A stretch of 37,888 nt of DNA, from assembly GCA_023256375.1 (NCBI GenBank), contig JAGDXE010000013.1, positions 1 to 37,888 on the forward strand, in the 5' to 3' direction. The first letter of the stretch is position 1; every line of letters begins with the position of its first letter. This document shows positions 1 to 10,306 of this stretch, one piece after another. The DNA is from Thermoproteati archaeon. Lineage in GTDB: Archaea; Thermoproteota; Thermoprotei_A; Marsarchaeales; UBA168. The notes below the pieces were generated by a model, which had not been told where the DNA came from, did no database searches, and was given only the letters and a program-made list of their open reading frames with translations. Both the position numbers and the translations under genes were made by a program.

Positions 1-1193
1 CCGGCTGATTCCATGAGCTGCGCTGCCTTGGTGAGGTTCGTGTTGTAAGGGTTCAAAGTACTCAAAAAGCTGGCCGGAAAGTCGGTCGGGTACACCCATG
101 CTGGCACGCTGAGTGGGTACTTGAGCGGCTTGTAGAGCGTGAGCGTCGGATCTGCAGCCAAAGCCACCTGCGTGCGATTAATGGCATAAGCTATAGCTTC
201 CCTGACTGGGAGCTGACAAACCCAGTTGCTGTTAAAGTTGAACATTAAATCTTCGCCCGAGTCGGTCGGGTACGTAACCATCTTTATAGAACTGGGCATT
301 TCCGAAGTTATTGATGAAGGCAATATGCCAGAGAAGAAGTCAAGCTTCCCAGATAATAGGTACGTCTCCAAGGTAGTAGTGGACGTAAACTGATAAATCA
401 CTACGCTGTTCCAGGGCCAGGCTGCCTCGTCCCAATAGTAAGGATTCCTCGTGAGGATAATCTCCGATGGAGTAACGCTGGTGATTACGTAGGGGCCTGA
501 GCCGACTAGTGGGTATTTTGGCGGAGTTTCCTCCGACGGAGGGCCGTGGAATATGTAGCTGGTCAGCCACCTTATAACAGTAGTGTTATAATGTTGTAGC
601 TGGGTGTAATTTCCTATGATCAAATGCATGTACGGGGCCCAATACGGCGGGTAGGTCTCAGTAGGAAGCAACCCATCCAGCGGTCCGAACACCCAGCTGG
701 GTGAATCTATACCAGGCTTCCCGACAATGCCGGGTATTGCCTGTATCGCCAACGCCGTAGAATTTATTATTTTGACGGTGTAGGGAGGGCTACCTACTGC
801 GGCGAGCGCTAAGAACATATCGTAGAACGTAGTTGCGTTTAGTGGGTATCCATTACTCCACTTCATCCCTGGTCTCATGACCAGTATGTAAGTGTTATTA
901 GACAGGATTTCTTTGTAAGAAATAAACTCGTCAGGATAGAAACTCCCGTTGAGCAAAGTGACAAACGGCTCTATTTCAAATAGGCCGTTTAAGCCGTAGG
1001 CCGGGTTTTCTCCGAAGCCAAAAGACCCGATCTGATCTATAGAAGTATCGGGAGTAGAGGTCACAGCGTAAAGGTAAAGCGTAGGACCTTGTAGCGTAGT
1101 CGTCTGCGCAGAAGAATAATTGGGCACAAAGGCCAGGAAAGAGAAAGAGAAGAGGGCCAGAACGAATACCGCTAACAATTTGTTTTCTAGCAT
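1..1193 (-). CDS. ABC transporter solute-binding protein, family 5 (peptide/oligosaccharide type), C-terminus beyond the window
   Basis: My own translation of the reverse complement from ATG at 1193 stays open to base 1: MLENKLLAVFVLALFSFSFLAFVPNYSSAQTTTLQGPTLYLYAVTST..., then ...PLVGSGPYVITSVTPSEIILTRNPYYWDE..., a family-5 SBP signature. Has an N-terminal signal peptide. Absent from the ORF track because it runs off the window. Confidence 0.9.
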   Translation of the reverse strand, partial: MLENKLLAVFVLALFSFSFLAFVPNYSSAQTTTLQGPTLYLYAVTSTPDTSIDQIGSFGFGENPAYGLNGLFEIEPFVTLLNGSFYPDEFISYKEILSNNTYILVMRPGMKWSNGYPLNATTFYDMFLALAAVGSPPYTVKIINSTALAIQAIPGIVGKPGIDSPSWVFGPLDGLLPTETYPPYWAPYMHLIIGNYTQLQHYNTTVIRWLTSYIFHGPPSEETPPKYPLVGSGPYVITSVTPSEIILTRNPYYWDEAAWPWNSVVIYQFTSTTTLETYLLSGKLDFFSGILPSSITSEMPSSIKMVTYPTDSGEDLMFNFNSNWVCQLPVREAIAYAINRTQVALAADPTLTLYKPLKYPLSVPAWVYPTDFPASFLSTLNPYNTNLTKAAQLMESA

Positions 1194-1780
1194 TTTCTAA
1201 TAATATATCGTGATAGCTTATAAGTATGATCATACATCATGTATTAAACATAAATTAATATTGCGTTTATATGTTATATAATATATACAAATACATGCGA
1301 TAACATATATAATGTTTTAAATCTCAGCGTTAGAATAATCTACTAGCGCCATTCGACTCGAAGCACGGAACCACCGATAGACCTCGATTGCGCGTCAAAC
1401 GCTTTATTGATAACGGCCAGCAGCCAGTAAGTCCATCCCACACCAATTCGGAAAAGTTCACAAGACAGTAAAGAAAGATTAAATTAAAATGAGTCAAGCA
1501 TAACGCTCAAAGTTTTTACGCATTTACGCGTGCCTACAAGCATCTTAAGAAAGAGCTTACAGCAAACAGGCTCTTAAAGTAGCGCGCCGTGCAACTACTT
1601 AGGTTCCGATGCGTTACGCAGAAAGGGTTAAAAGCGGTTGCACGCCACAAGCGCTTGGCCGTTTTAAGGCTCGATTATTCCGCCTTATGGCTACTCTTAC
1701 GAAACGTAAAATTACTTTATTTTTAAATGAAGGGCGTAGGCAATCCTTAATTCTAATTTAAAATCGCTCACCCCAATATT

Positions 1781-2941
1781 TTAACCCGTTTTATAGACAA
1801 CTTCGCCGCCTACGATGGTCATAAAAACTGAGAAGTCCTTATTCAATATTACTATGTCAGCATCTTTGCCTTCCGATAAAACGCCCTTGTTCCTCAACCC
1901 TAATAGCGAAGCTCCATTGGTCGAAGTCATCCTGGCGACATCCTGCATGGATAAACCGACATCCTCAGCCAATACCTTAGCCATAACGTTCATTGTGCTG
2001 ACGCTACCAGCAAATGCCGAGCGGTCAGGTAACCAGGCCACTCCCTGATCTACAATAACGTCTTGATCGCCTAACTTATAATTTCCAGGCGGCATGCCAG
2101 CGGCTCTCATTGCATCGGTGATTACGTTTACCGCGTTAATTCCCTTATTTTTTATTATCAGTTTAATTAAATAAGGGGGAAGGTGCTTTCCGTCAGCGAT
2201 TATATCCACGCTGAGTTCACCAAACAAGTAAGCCGCTTCTACTACGCCCGGGTACCTAAAGGCGTTTATCCTCTTGACGAAAGAATTACCTGAGTAAAGG
2301 TGTGTAACGTGGCTGAATCCCGCTTCCAATGCCTCTTCAACCTGATAAATGGTGGCATCGGAGTGCGCTATGGACATAAGAATTCCCTTAGAGCTCATTT
2401 CTCTAGCCAGGCCTAGAACACCATCTACTTCGGGCGCGGCGCTTATCGCTTTTATAGTCCGCGCATACTTGGTCAATTCAGCTAATTCTTCTAAAGATAC
2501 GGATCTGATGTACCTCTCGTCTTGAGCCCCTTTCTGGGCAGCCGATAAATAAGGCCCTTCTAAGTGTATTCCTAAAACATTAGCTCCCGAAGTCCCTTTC
2601 TCCTTCGCGTATTTTACCGCCTCAATTGCCTTCACGATTTGGCCCAAAGGAGCAGAAACCGTAGCGGGTACTATTGATGTGGTACCGCCTTTAGCGTGCG
2701 CCATAGATATTGTATTAAGGGCATCATAAGTAGCATCCATAGTATCCTTCCCCCCACCCCCGTGAACGTGAACGTCAATGAAACCTGGCAGTACCAATTT
2801 TCCTGATGCGTCAATTTTATCTTCCCCACGCGAATGATCTAAATCTTTACCTATTCTTTGAATTAATCCTCCTTCGGTTAAAACTACCCAATTTTTAAGT
2901 ACCCTATAGGGCGTCACTATAGTTCCGCCAAGAATTTCCAT
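1781..2941 (-). CDS. nagA: N-acetylglucosamine-6-phosphate deacetylase
   Basis: 386 aa; amidohydrolase motifs GFIDVHVHGGGGKDTMDAT, HLEGPYLSAAQKGAQ, SIAHSDAT, THLYSGNS, ITDAMRAAGMPPGNY typical of NagA. Confidence 0.9.
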   Translation of the reverse strand: MEILGGTIVTPYRVLKNWVVLTEGGLIQRIGKDLDHSRGEDKIDASGKLVLPGFIDVHVHGGGGKDTMDATYDALNTISMAHAKGGTTSIVPATVSAPLGQIVKAIEAVKYAKEKGTSGANVLGIHLEGPYLSAAQKGAQDERYIRSVSLEELAELTKYARTIKAISAAPEVDGVLGLAREMSSKGILMSIAHSDATIYQVEEALEAGFSHVTHLYSGNSFVKRINAFRYPGVVEAAYLFGELSVDIIADGKHLPPYLIKLIIKNKGINAVNVITDAMRAAGMPPGNYKLGDQDVIVDQGVAWLPDRSAFAGSVSTMNVMAKVLAEDVGLSMQDVARMTSTNGASLLGLRNKGVLSEGKDADIVILNKDFSVFMTIVGGEVVYKTG

Positions 2942-3215
2942 TCTTTAATATCCCATCGGAGATTAGCTCTTAAAGATTATTCGAGAATGATCGGACCGAG
3001 CCATTATCCGTTAATTGGGATGCACGCAAACTAAGCCTAAACGCTGCTAACGAATCGAGTACCAGAGAGCGACGTCGAACTTCCACGGGCTATAAAGCCA
3101 AGAGCGTAGACTGGAAGTATGAACCTGGCGCCTCCACTTTTGTGATCCCCTATTATATTGACGCAGGCCACAGGCCCACTTATACGTTAATCATTTAATC
3201 AATCGCTACTTAAAA

Positions 3216-3989
3216 TTACCACAAAAACCTAATCCTGCCCTTATACTTCTTTATTAACTCAGCATTATTATCGTCTCCCTTGGGGATATTAGCGCTCGTC
3301 CAAACTGGAGGCTTTACCCCCATTTCCAAAAGTTTTTCCACGGTTCTTGCTACCAGGCACTGTATCGCAAATGAGTTTAATATAGTGCTTACCGGACCGA
3401 CCTTTTGTTCAAGGCCGTCAAATTTTAGAACCGCGTCCTCGAAGGGGACCTTAGAATCAATTGTAACATCAGCCAATTCGTACAAGTTCTTCTTGGAGGG
3501 GTGTCTGGCCGGATGATCTTTGGGTACCTTCAGCTGAAATTCTTTTGAGGTTATTGCAATAACGGTTAACCCTTTTTCTTTAGCCGTAATAGCAGCGTCA
3601 ATCGTAGCCGAATTTATACCGTAGGCGTTAACTATAATTAGGGTATCGCCAGGGGCTAAATCGTACTGGGCCATAATTTTTTGCATTAAGCCTGGTAAGC
3701 GCTCTAGAGATCCAGACCGCAAGGCCCCAAAGCTAAGCGATAACGATGGCTCAAATATGGGCTCAATAGGAAAAAGGCCCCCCGCGCGCTCAAAAAAATC
3801 CTCTGCCCCTATGTATGAATGGCCGCCGGTGCCAACGACGTGTATTATGCGATCGGCCGAAATAGCCTTCGCCAGAATCTCCCCCGCCTTATCTATATTT
3901 TCATTTTCTTCAAGCCTTATTTTATCCAGGTATAGCGTTACGGTATTATAATATACATCAATAATACCCATAATATATATTAATTGCAA
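3216..3989 (-). CDS. SIS-domain phosphosugar-binding protein, COG4821/UPF0309-like
   Basis: SIS motifs (HVVGTGGHSYIGAEDFFERAGG, DTLIIVNAYGINSATIDAA, VIAITSKEF) and C-terminal SANIPKGDDNNAELIKKYKGRIRFL, resembling the COG4821 family. Confidence 0.8.
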   Translation of the reverse strand: MQLIYIMGIIDVYYNTVTLYLDKIRLEENENIDKAGEILAKAISADRIIHVVGTGGHSYIGAEDFFERAGGLFPIEPIFEPSLSLSFGALRSGSLERLPGLMQKIMAQYDLAPGDTLIIVNAYGINSATIDAAITAKEKGLTVIAITSKEFQLKVPKDHPARHPSKKNLYELADVTIDSKVPFEDAVLKFDGLEQKVGPVSTILNSFAIQCLVARTVEKLLEMGVKPPVWTSANIPKGDDNNAELIKKYKGRIRFLW

Positions 3990-4103
3990 CTTAAAAATGT
4001 TTCTAACATGTGTTTACAGCGGGTATATTCACCAGCTAACGATTATTTCAAGTGCTCTTCGTGAATTCATGAAAACGTTTTTTAATGCGCCCATACTAAA
4101 TTT

Positions 4104-4283
4104 ATGGACGCGGCAATGGGAAAAACGCTCTACGCTTTTTTAGTGGCCATGCTGTTCCTAGATATCTATTCTCTCGCCTTCCAGAAGTTCGGAAGCGCAA
4201 GCTTCTATATGGCCCTCTACGTCCTAATATTCATCATTTTGACGCTGACCGGGTTAATAATACGCCTAAGAACGCAGAAATAA
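4104..4283 (+). CDS. Small (59 aa) predicted membrane protein
   Basis: Manual translation: MDAAMGKTLYAFLVAMLFLDIYSLAFQKFGSASFYMALYVLIFIILTLTGLIIRLRTQK*. Two hydrophobic segments; T-rich/TATA-like sequence just upstream. Below the ORF-track length cut-off. Confidence 0.5.
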   Translation: MDAAMGKTLYAFLVAMLFLDIYSLAFQKFGSASFYMALYVLIFIILTLTGLIIRLRTQK

Positions 4284-4328
4284 AAATCTGGTCCCGCTAC
4301 AACGCGGGCCAACGCTTGGGCGTTTGAA

Positions 4329-5147
4329 CTATTCGGTAACGCTTTCTATTAGCTTCTTCGTGTATTCGTGCTTCGGATTGTTGATCACTTCTTCTACGTC
4401 CCCCATCTCCACCAATTTTCCGTTTTCCATAACCATGAGCTTCCCTCCTCCTCCCTTTAGCAAGAAATACCTCGCCAATGCCATATCATGAGTAATGAAG
4501 ATATACGAAGTCCCAAACTGTTTTTTTGAGTTTAGCAACAAATCTACAATGCTCAACCTGAGCGAGACGTCGATCATTGTCACAGGCTCATCGGCTACAA
4601 CCAGTTTCGGCCTCACGGAAAGCGCCCTCGCAACGCATATTCTTTGCCTCTCGCCCCCGCTGAGTTGATTAGGATATTTATCGATATAATTTTCAGGCCT
4701 AAGCCCCACGAATTCCAGCATAGAGGACACCGCTTTTCTCGTATCTTTTTTATCAACAATGTTCCAACGCCTAAGGGCCGGCGCTAAGGATTCATAAATT
4801 GTAAGCGCGGGATTTAGTGCCGCGTACGGGTCCTGGTGTACAAGCTGCACGGACCGCCTGTATTCCAAGAAGGCCTTCCCCTTTAATTTATAAATGTCTT
4901 TGCCCCGAAATAGCGCCTTACCCGACGTAGGTTTTTGAAGCCCAACTACAACTCTCCCCAAGGTGCTCTTGCCGGAACCGCTCTCGCCTACGAGGGCTGC
5001 AAGCTCACCATCATTCATAGAGAAAGAAACGCCATCCACCGCGATCAATGGCTTATCCATGCCTTTTATTTCGAAGTGAACGCTAACGTTGTCGAAATAA
5101 AGCAGAGATGTCTTGGCCTGAATTCCGACCTCTTGCAATTCATCCAT
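4329..5147 (-). CDS. Oligopeptide/oligosaccharide ABC transporter ATP-binding protein (DppF/OppF type)
   Basis: Walker A GESGSGKST, signature LSGGERQR, Walker B LVVADEP; overlaps the upstream ATPase gene by 8 bp. Confidence 0.93.
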   Translation of the reverse strand: MDELQEVGIQAKTSLLYFDNVSVHFEIKGMDKPLIAVDGVSFSMNDGELAALVGESGSGKSTLGRVVVGLQKPTSGKALFRGKDIYKLKGKAFLEYRRSVQLVHQDPYAALNPALTIYESLAPALRRWNIVDKKDTRKAVSSMLEFVGLRPENYIDKYPNQLSGGERQRICVARALSVRPKLVVADEPVTMIDVSLRLSIVDLLLNSKKQFGTSYIFITHDMALARYFLLKGGGGKLMVMENGKLVEMGDVEEVINNPKHEYTKKLIESVTE

Positions 5148-6123
5148 AATTATCGCCTATATCTTTTGAAAAATGACAGGCCGAGAAGTGACCTGGTTTA
5201 TATTCCAGAAAATCTGGGTCCTTTTCAAAACACACTGGTTTAGCAAATTTACAGCGCGAAGCAAAGGGGCAACCCGTTATTTCCGCGTACGGGTCGGGCA
5301 TGCTACCCGGTATCCCGGAAACCGAATTTACGTCTCCGTGCAGGGTAGGAATTGATTTAAGAAGCGCGATGGTATACGGATTCAACGGCGTATTCCAAAC
5401 TTCGTTTACATCCCCTAGTTCCATGGCCTTGCCGGCATAAAGTATAAGCACTTTGTTTGCAAACCCTTTTATTAGCTGTATGTCGTGAGTTATAAATATA
5501 ATCGATATACCCATTTTCTGGTGGAGGGCCTTCAATAAATCCATTATCAACCTTTGATTGACTACGTCTAAGGCTGAAGTCGGCTCATCGAGTATAAGCA
5601 ATTTGGGTTCAAATACGAGGCTTAACGCAATTAGCACCCTTTGCTTCATCCCTCCTGATAACTGATGGGGATAAGCGCTCAAAACAATTTGTGGGTCCAA
5701 TTTTACCTCTTCCAGCAGTCTGTTCGCGGTTTCTAGGATCTTTTGTTTGTCATTTTGTCCGTGAGCCGCCATAGTATCTATGAAGTGATCCTTAACGTCC
5801 ATAGTAGGGTTCATCGAGTTTTGAGTCGCCTGCGGCACAATCGCGATCTCTTTCCACAATACTTTTCTTACGTCTTCCTTGCCCAATTTTAAAAGATCGC
5901 CGACGCCCTCTAATTTGACGCTCCCGCTTATTATTTTTCCAGGAGGCTTGATATAATTGAGTACCGAATAAGCGAGCGTGCTCTTGCCGGAACCGCTCTC
6001 GCCTACTATGCCCAAAATATCTCCTTTATCGACGTAGAAACTGACGTTTCTAACCGCGGTGATTTCTCCCCTTTCAGTACGGTAATTTACCCGTACTCCT
6101 TCTACTGATAGAAGCAAATTCAT
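5140..6123 (-). CDS. Oligopeptide/oligosaccharide ABC transporter ATP-binding protein (DppD/OppD type)
   Basis: Walker A GESGSGKST, signature LSGGMKQR, Walker B LLILDEPTSALD; C-terminal CPFASRCKFAKPVC oligopeptide-transporter motif. Confidence 0.94.
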   Translation of the reverse strand: MNLLLSVEGVRVNYRTERGEITAVRNVSFYVDKGDILGIVGESGSGKSTLAYSVLNYIKPPGKIISGSVKLEGVGDLLKLGKEDVRKVLWKEIAIVPQATQNSMNPTMDVKDHFIDTMAAHGQNDKQKILETANRLLEEVKLDPQIVLSAYPHQLSGGMKQRVLIALSLVFEPKLLILDEPTSALDVVNQRLIMDLLKALHQKMGISIIFITHDIQLIKGFANKVLILYAGKAMELGDVNEVWNTPLNPYTIALLKSIPTLHGDVNSVSGIPGSMPDPYAEITGCPFASRCKFAKPVCFEKDPDFLEYKPGHFSACHFSKDIGDNYG

Positions 6124-7010
6124 CTCCTCCTAGTACGAGGGTTGAATACCTCGTCAATCCCAAACGATAAATAGATGAGCCCCACCGTAAAAAGCGTAAT
6201 TACGGCGATGGGTGATATTAAATACACAGCAAGGCTGGGAGCTAGAAATCCACCAAATGAAGTCGCCTCGGAGAGCATAACCCCCCAATTATAAGCCGAG
6301 AAGGGAAGAACGCCCAAAAAGTAAAGGCCAACGCTGGCGAAGAGAGCCCCCTGGACAGAAAATATGAAATTTATAGCGGTATAAGACATCACGTTGGGCA
6401 TTAATTCCTTGAAAATTATGTGAAAACTGCTCAAGTTCAAGAGCCTCGCTTCTTCTACGAAAATTGAGCTGCGCAGCGACAATATTTGGGAGCGGATTGC
6501 TCTGGCGAATCCGGCCCAGGCGGTTACGCTTAAAACGCCGGCTACTATAAGCGGATTCCCGCTCCTAACAACAGAGGCCACGACTAGTATCAATATCATA
6601 CCGGGTATTGTCAGAACTATATCAGTAATTGCCATGAGGAGGGAACCTACTGCCCCCCTAAAATACCCTGAGGCTATACCAATAGCAACTCCTATCCCAG
6701 TGCCTATGAGAGCGGCTATAAAGGTAACTTCTAAAATATAGCCCGTGCCGTAAATTATGTCCCCTAAAGTATCTCTTCCTAAGTAGTCCGTGCCCAATGG
6801 GTGCGCAAGCGAGGGAGGCGCGAATATCTCGGTTAAATCTATCTTTGGGGCAGGGTAGACCAGCGGACCGATAAAACCCATTACAAAGAAGCCGACAGTT
6901 ATAATCAACCCTATTCTGGCGTACTTGTTTCTCCAGAATACGGTAAACGAAGACGGGTTCTGGCTCTTCTGCCCGCTTTTCTTCTCAACGCCCTTATCTT
7001 GGGAATTCAT
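6120..7010 (-). CDS. ABC transporter permease (DppC/OppC type)
   Basis: HPLGTDYLGRDTLGDIIYG N-terminal motif and EARLLNLSSFHIIFKELMPN (EAA loop); overlaps its neighbours by 4 bp. Confidence 0.93.
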   Translation of the reverse strand: MNSQDKGVEKKSGQKSQNPSSFTVFWRNKYARIGLIITVGFFVMGFIGPLVYPAPKIDLTEIFAPPSLAHPLGTDYLGRDTLGDIIYGTGYILEVTFIAALIGTGIGVAIGIASGYFRGAVGSLLMAITDIVLTIPGMILILVVASVVRSGNPLIVAGVLSVTAWAGFARAIRSQILSLRSSIFVEEARLLNLSSFHIIFKELMPNVMSYTAINFIFSVQGALFASVGLYFLGVLPFSAYNWGVMLSEATSFGGFLAPSLAVYLISPIAVITLFTVGLIYLSFGIDEVFNPRTRRR

Positions 7011-7999
7011 TTTCTGACCCTCGGGTCAAGGAATTGATACGTTAAATCGGCAACTAGAACCGAAATCAGAACCGCGGCTATAATTATAATCGTTATGCCC
7101 ATTATTACGGGGTAGTCCCCGTCCCCGACTGAAGTAACGAGCATCTGGCCTATGCCCGGGTAGGTAAATATTTGCTCGACAAAGACAGCCCCTCCAAAGG
7201 CAAACCCTATACTTATAACGAGGCTCGTGAACTGGGGCAGTATTGCATTCCTGCCAACGTACCTAGAAGCAATGCGCGAGGTTGGAATGCCCCTTAATTC
7301 AGCGGCGTTTACGTAATCCTCGCCCAACACGGATATCGTATTGGCCCTCATGCCCAGAGTCCACCCGCCGACTGACCCGAATATAAACGTGGAAATGGGA
7401 AGAATTGAATGCCTTATAACTGAAATTATAAACGGCAAATTAGGCCCCGGGGCTACGTTTGCCGAGTAAGCTCCCGCCGAAGGAAGAAGCCCCGCTTTAA
7501 GCGATATGAAGAAGAGCAAAATTAGGCCCATCCCGTAAATTGGGATGGAGTGAAGCACAGTAAAGAAAGTAACGATTGAACCGTCAACCTTACCCCCTCT
7601 TTTGTAACCAAGCCTTTGGCCGGCGTAAGTCCCGATGAAGAAGCTGATAACAGTTGAGGTTATTACTATGTAAAGCGTCCAAGGGAGCCTCGTAGCTATT
7701 ATATTGGCTACGGTCATCTGGGGGTAAATCAGTGAGTGACCGAAATTACCCTCCATGACCGATATTAGGTATTGAAAATATTGAATGTATATCGGCTGAT
7801 TAGGAATCAAATTATAATAATATTCGGCAAGGGCGGCCAATTGCGAAGGGCTGGCTATGCCCATTGAAGCTTCCTGAGAGAGAAAATAGGCGTACGGGTC
7901 ATAAGGAGACAGCCTAACAAGAATAAATGTTATGGTTATAACGGTGTAGAGGGTCGCCACTAGTATAGCTATTCTCCTAAGGATATATCCGTACTTCAT
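7007..7999 (-). CDS. ABC transporter permease (DppB/OppB type)
   Basis: YILRRIAILVATLYTVITITFILVRLSP N-terminus, EDYVNAAELRGIPTSRIASRYVGRNAILP EAA loop, FVEQIFTYPGIGQM. Confidence 0.93.
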   Translation of the reverse strand: MKYGYILRRIAILVATLYTVITITFILVRLSPYDPYAYFLSQEASMGIASPSQLAALAEYYYNLIPNQPIYIQYFQYLISVMEGNFGHSLIYPQMTVANIIATRLPWTLYIVITSTVISFFIGTYAGQRLGYKRGGKVDGSIVTFFTVLHSIPIYGMGLILLFFISLKAGLLPSAGAYSANVAPGPNLPFIISVIRHSILPISTFIFGSVGGWTLGMRANTISVLGEDYVNAAELRGIPTSRIASRYVGRNAILPQFTSLVISIGFAFGGAVFVEQIFTYPGIGQMLVTSVGDGDYPVIMGITIIIIAAVLISVLVADLTYQFLDPRVRK

Positions 8000-8010
8000 A
8001 ATATAATATG

Positions 8011-8030
8011 CAGCATAAAATTTAAATGTT
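8011..8030 (-). promoter_or_regulatory. Archaeal TATA-type promoter of the ABC operon
   Basis: Minus-strand aacatttaaattttatgc centred about 25 nt upstream of the dppB-like ATG (7999), the spacing expected for a leaderless archaeal transcript. Confidence 0.5.
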
Positions 8031-8855
8031 ACTCTCTGATCGTTTGAATGAGGAATCTAAAATTTCTTATTTAATAGAGTGAATATCTTTGTTAGCCGTT
8101 AAATTATCTCATAATAATATAATATAATATTCATCCTAATGAAAATTCAATACGTAACAAATTATTTAGGGCTATATATATTAAACCCTATAGCAAAATA
8201 AATTATCGCTATACGGTCCAATTGTTCCGCACGTAGTTGTTATTGCAATACTTAGCGAACAATAATCGATCTAACTGAGGCGCATTTGCGCCACAATTCG
8301 TGGCGACGTAAGAAACAAACTAAGGCTTCTGATAAGCGCCCACTGTAATTTAATACGATGACAAAAAAAGTACGGATGTGGCCTCAGCCAAACCGCGGCG
8401 GCTAATTCTAGAGAGCAAACTAACAGCAATCGATATCGTTGGTTCGCGCTACGCGGAAGTTTATAGAAATAAATTTACTGGAAATAAACGAGCCAAGAGC
8501 CCTTGGGGAAAAAGCTTCAAAGGGTTTTACCATAAAGCATTCCTGTAACCAGGGGCAGGAAACAAACGCCTTAAGATGAATGCTTCAGCCGGAGCTCTTA
8601 CATGGATCTCTACTCTCAGACGCCACTCGTTGAATCGCAAGTCCTGAACGCGATCCTAACCCGGCAGAGAAGTGCCCAAGCGGGGAATAGAGACCCTTGG
8701 TCAATGAATGGCTAAAAAATCAACGGTGCAAGCCGTAATTAGCGAACCTTGGTCATAGGCGAGGCAAAAAAGCGCGCTTTAGATCAATAGACCCCATGAT
8801 GACGCCCGCGGCTACCCGCGCAAACCAAAAAGGACATCCCTAAAAGCCTCTCCTT

Positions 8856-10262
8856 ATGCCATTTATGAGCTACGATGGTTTAATAGTGAGTCCCTCGGGC
8901 TACCGCGGAATCTGGGAAAAAGGGCTGAACCAAGCTACGGCGAAAAAGGCCGCAAAAGCGTTCGCGAGGTACGTGGGAGGGGGAGAGGTCATAGTGGGAA
9001 GAGATACCAGGCACAGCGGGCCCGCGCTAGTTCAAGCAGTTATTGCCGGACTCTACGAAGGAGGCGCCAAGATAATTGACGTGGGAATAGCGCCTACTCC
9101 AGCAATAATATGGAAAGCCAGGGTAAGCGGTTTAAACGGAGGCGTGGTCGTATCTGGTTCTCATAACGAACCAGAGTGGAACGGGCTCAAATTCTTTCTG
9201 AGAGGGGGAAATTGGCCAACAGAGAAAGAAGTAGACGAGCAATACGCGTTATACTTAACTGAAAGGGATGACGGAAATTATGACGCCCCAACTCATGAAA
9301 CCGAGGATATCATCGATGAGTACGTCGATTTCATCATTTCAAACCTCACCTCTGCAGAAATTGAAAGGAACAGGCCCAGGGTAGTTATTGATGCTGCGGG
9401 CGGTGCTGGATCTAGGGTAACGCCAAGGCTATTAAGGGCATTAGGGGCAGAGGTTTTCGTGATTAACGGCGACGAAGGAGTTTTTAACAGAAAAATGGAA
9501 CCGACGCCCGACGCACTTTCAAGGCTAAGCGATGCCGTTAAGGAAAAAAATGCGCTGGTTGGATTCGCCCACGACTGTGACGCCGATAGATTAACTCTAG
9601 TAGACGAAAAGGGGCAGGCGCAGTCTCCAAACATGACGCTAGCGGTAATCGCTGACCAAGAGCTAAAAAAAGCTGACAAAAACAAAATTTTGGTTACAAA
9701 CGTTGCTTCCTCGGCCTTATTCAAAGATATAGCGGACAGAAATAACGGCAAACTCGTGCTCTCAAAAGTCGGGGAGGGCCACGTAGTCAGAAAAATGCTT
9801 GAGGTTAATGCACAAATCGGGGGCGAGGGAAGTTCTGGAGGGGTAATACAACCCAAACTAAACTTAACAAGAGATGGAGTACTCGCGGCTGCAACTATAA
9901 CCTCGTATATAGGTAGGGGTATATCGCTAGAATCCCTAATTTCCAGTTTTCCCGTTTACTACCTCATAAGGGATAAAATAAATGGAAGGGCAGATATAGG
10001 AAAAGATATGATCGAAGCGGTAAAGAGCGCATATCCCGACGGGCAAGTAGACACGATCGACGGGGTCCGCGTAAGCTGGGAGCGGGCGTGGGGTTTAGTA
10101 AGACCGTCAAGAACAGAACCTGTAACCTGGATTACCGCTGAAGCAAGAACGCAAGTAGGTGCCCAGCATCTTTTTAAAGAGCTCGTCGCTTTAACTAAAA
10201 AATACGCGGATTTCGGAAATAATAAACGATTCTTTCAACGATTAAAAAGGCTTAAGGAATGA
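8856..10262 (+). CDS. Phosphoglucosamine mutase / phosphomannomutase-like phosphohexomutase
   Basis: GYRGIWEKGLN, VGRDTRHSGPAL, catalytic-loop VVSGSHNEPEWNGLKFF, metal-binding loop AHDCDADRLTLVDE, GGEGSSGGV, and RPSRTEP phosphate-binding motif. Confidence 0.9.
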   Translation: MPFMSYDGLIVSPSGYRGIWEKGLNQATAKKAAKAFARYVGGGEVIVGRDTRHSGPALVQAVIAGLYEGGAKIIDVGIAPTPAIIWKARVSGLNGGVVVSGSHNEPEWNGLKFFLRGGNWPTEKEVDEQYALYLTERDDGNYDAPTHETEDIIDEYVDFIISNLTSAEIERNRPRVVIDAAGGAGSRVTPRLLRALGAEVFVINGDEGVFNRKMEPTPDALSRLSDAVKEKNALVGFAHDCDADRLTLVDEKGQAQSPNMTLAVIADQELKKADKNKILVTNVASSALFKDIADRNNGKLVLSKVGEGHVVRKMLEVNAQIGGEGSSGGVIQPKLNLTRDGVLAAATITSYIGRGISLESLISSFPVYYLIRDKINGRADIGKDMIEAVKSAYPDGQVDTIDGVRVSWERAWGLVRPSRTEPVTWITAEARTQVGAQHLFKELVALTKKYADFGNNKRFFQRLKRLKE

Positions 10263-10306
10263 AAATCGATAAAAACTCCGCAGTAGTCTGAAATGGTAAA
10301 GAATCA

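Noticed and set aside
976-1233. Listed 85-aa minus-strand ORF
   Set aside because: It is an alternative frame of the solute-binding protein gene, which reads through this region with a signal peptide and SBP motifs.
9293-9856. 187-aa antisense ORF inside the phosphohexomutase
   Set aside because: Shadow ORF opposite a gene with clear conserved motifs; its translation is low-complexity Ser/Leu/Ala with no family features.
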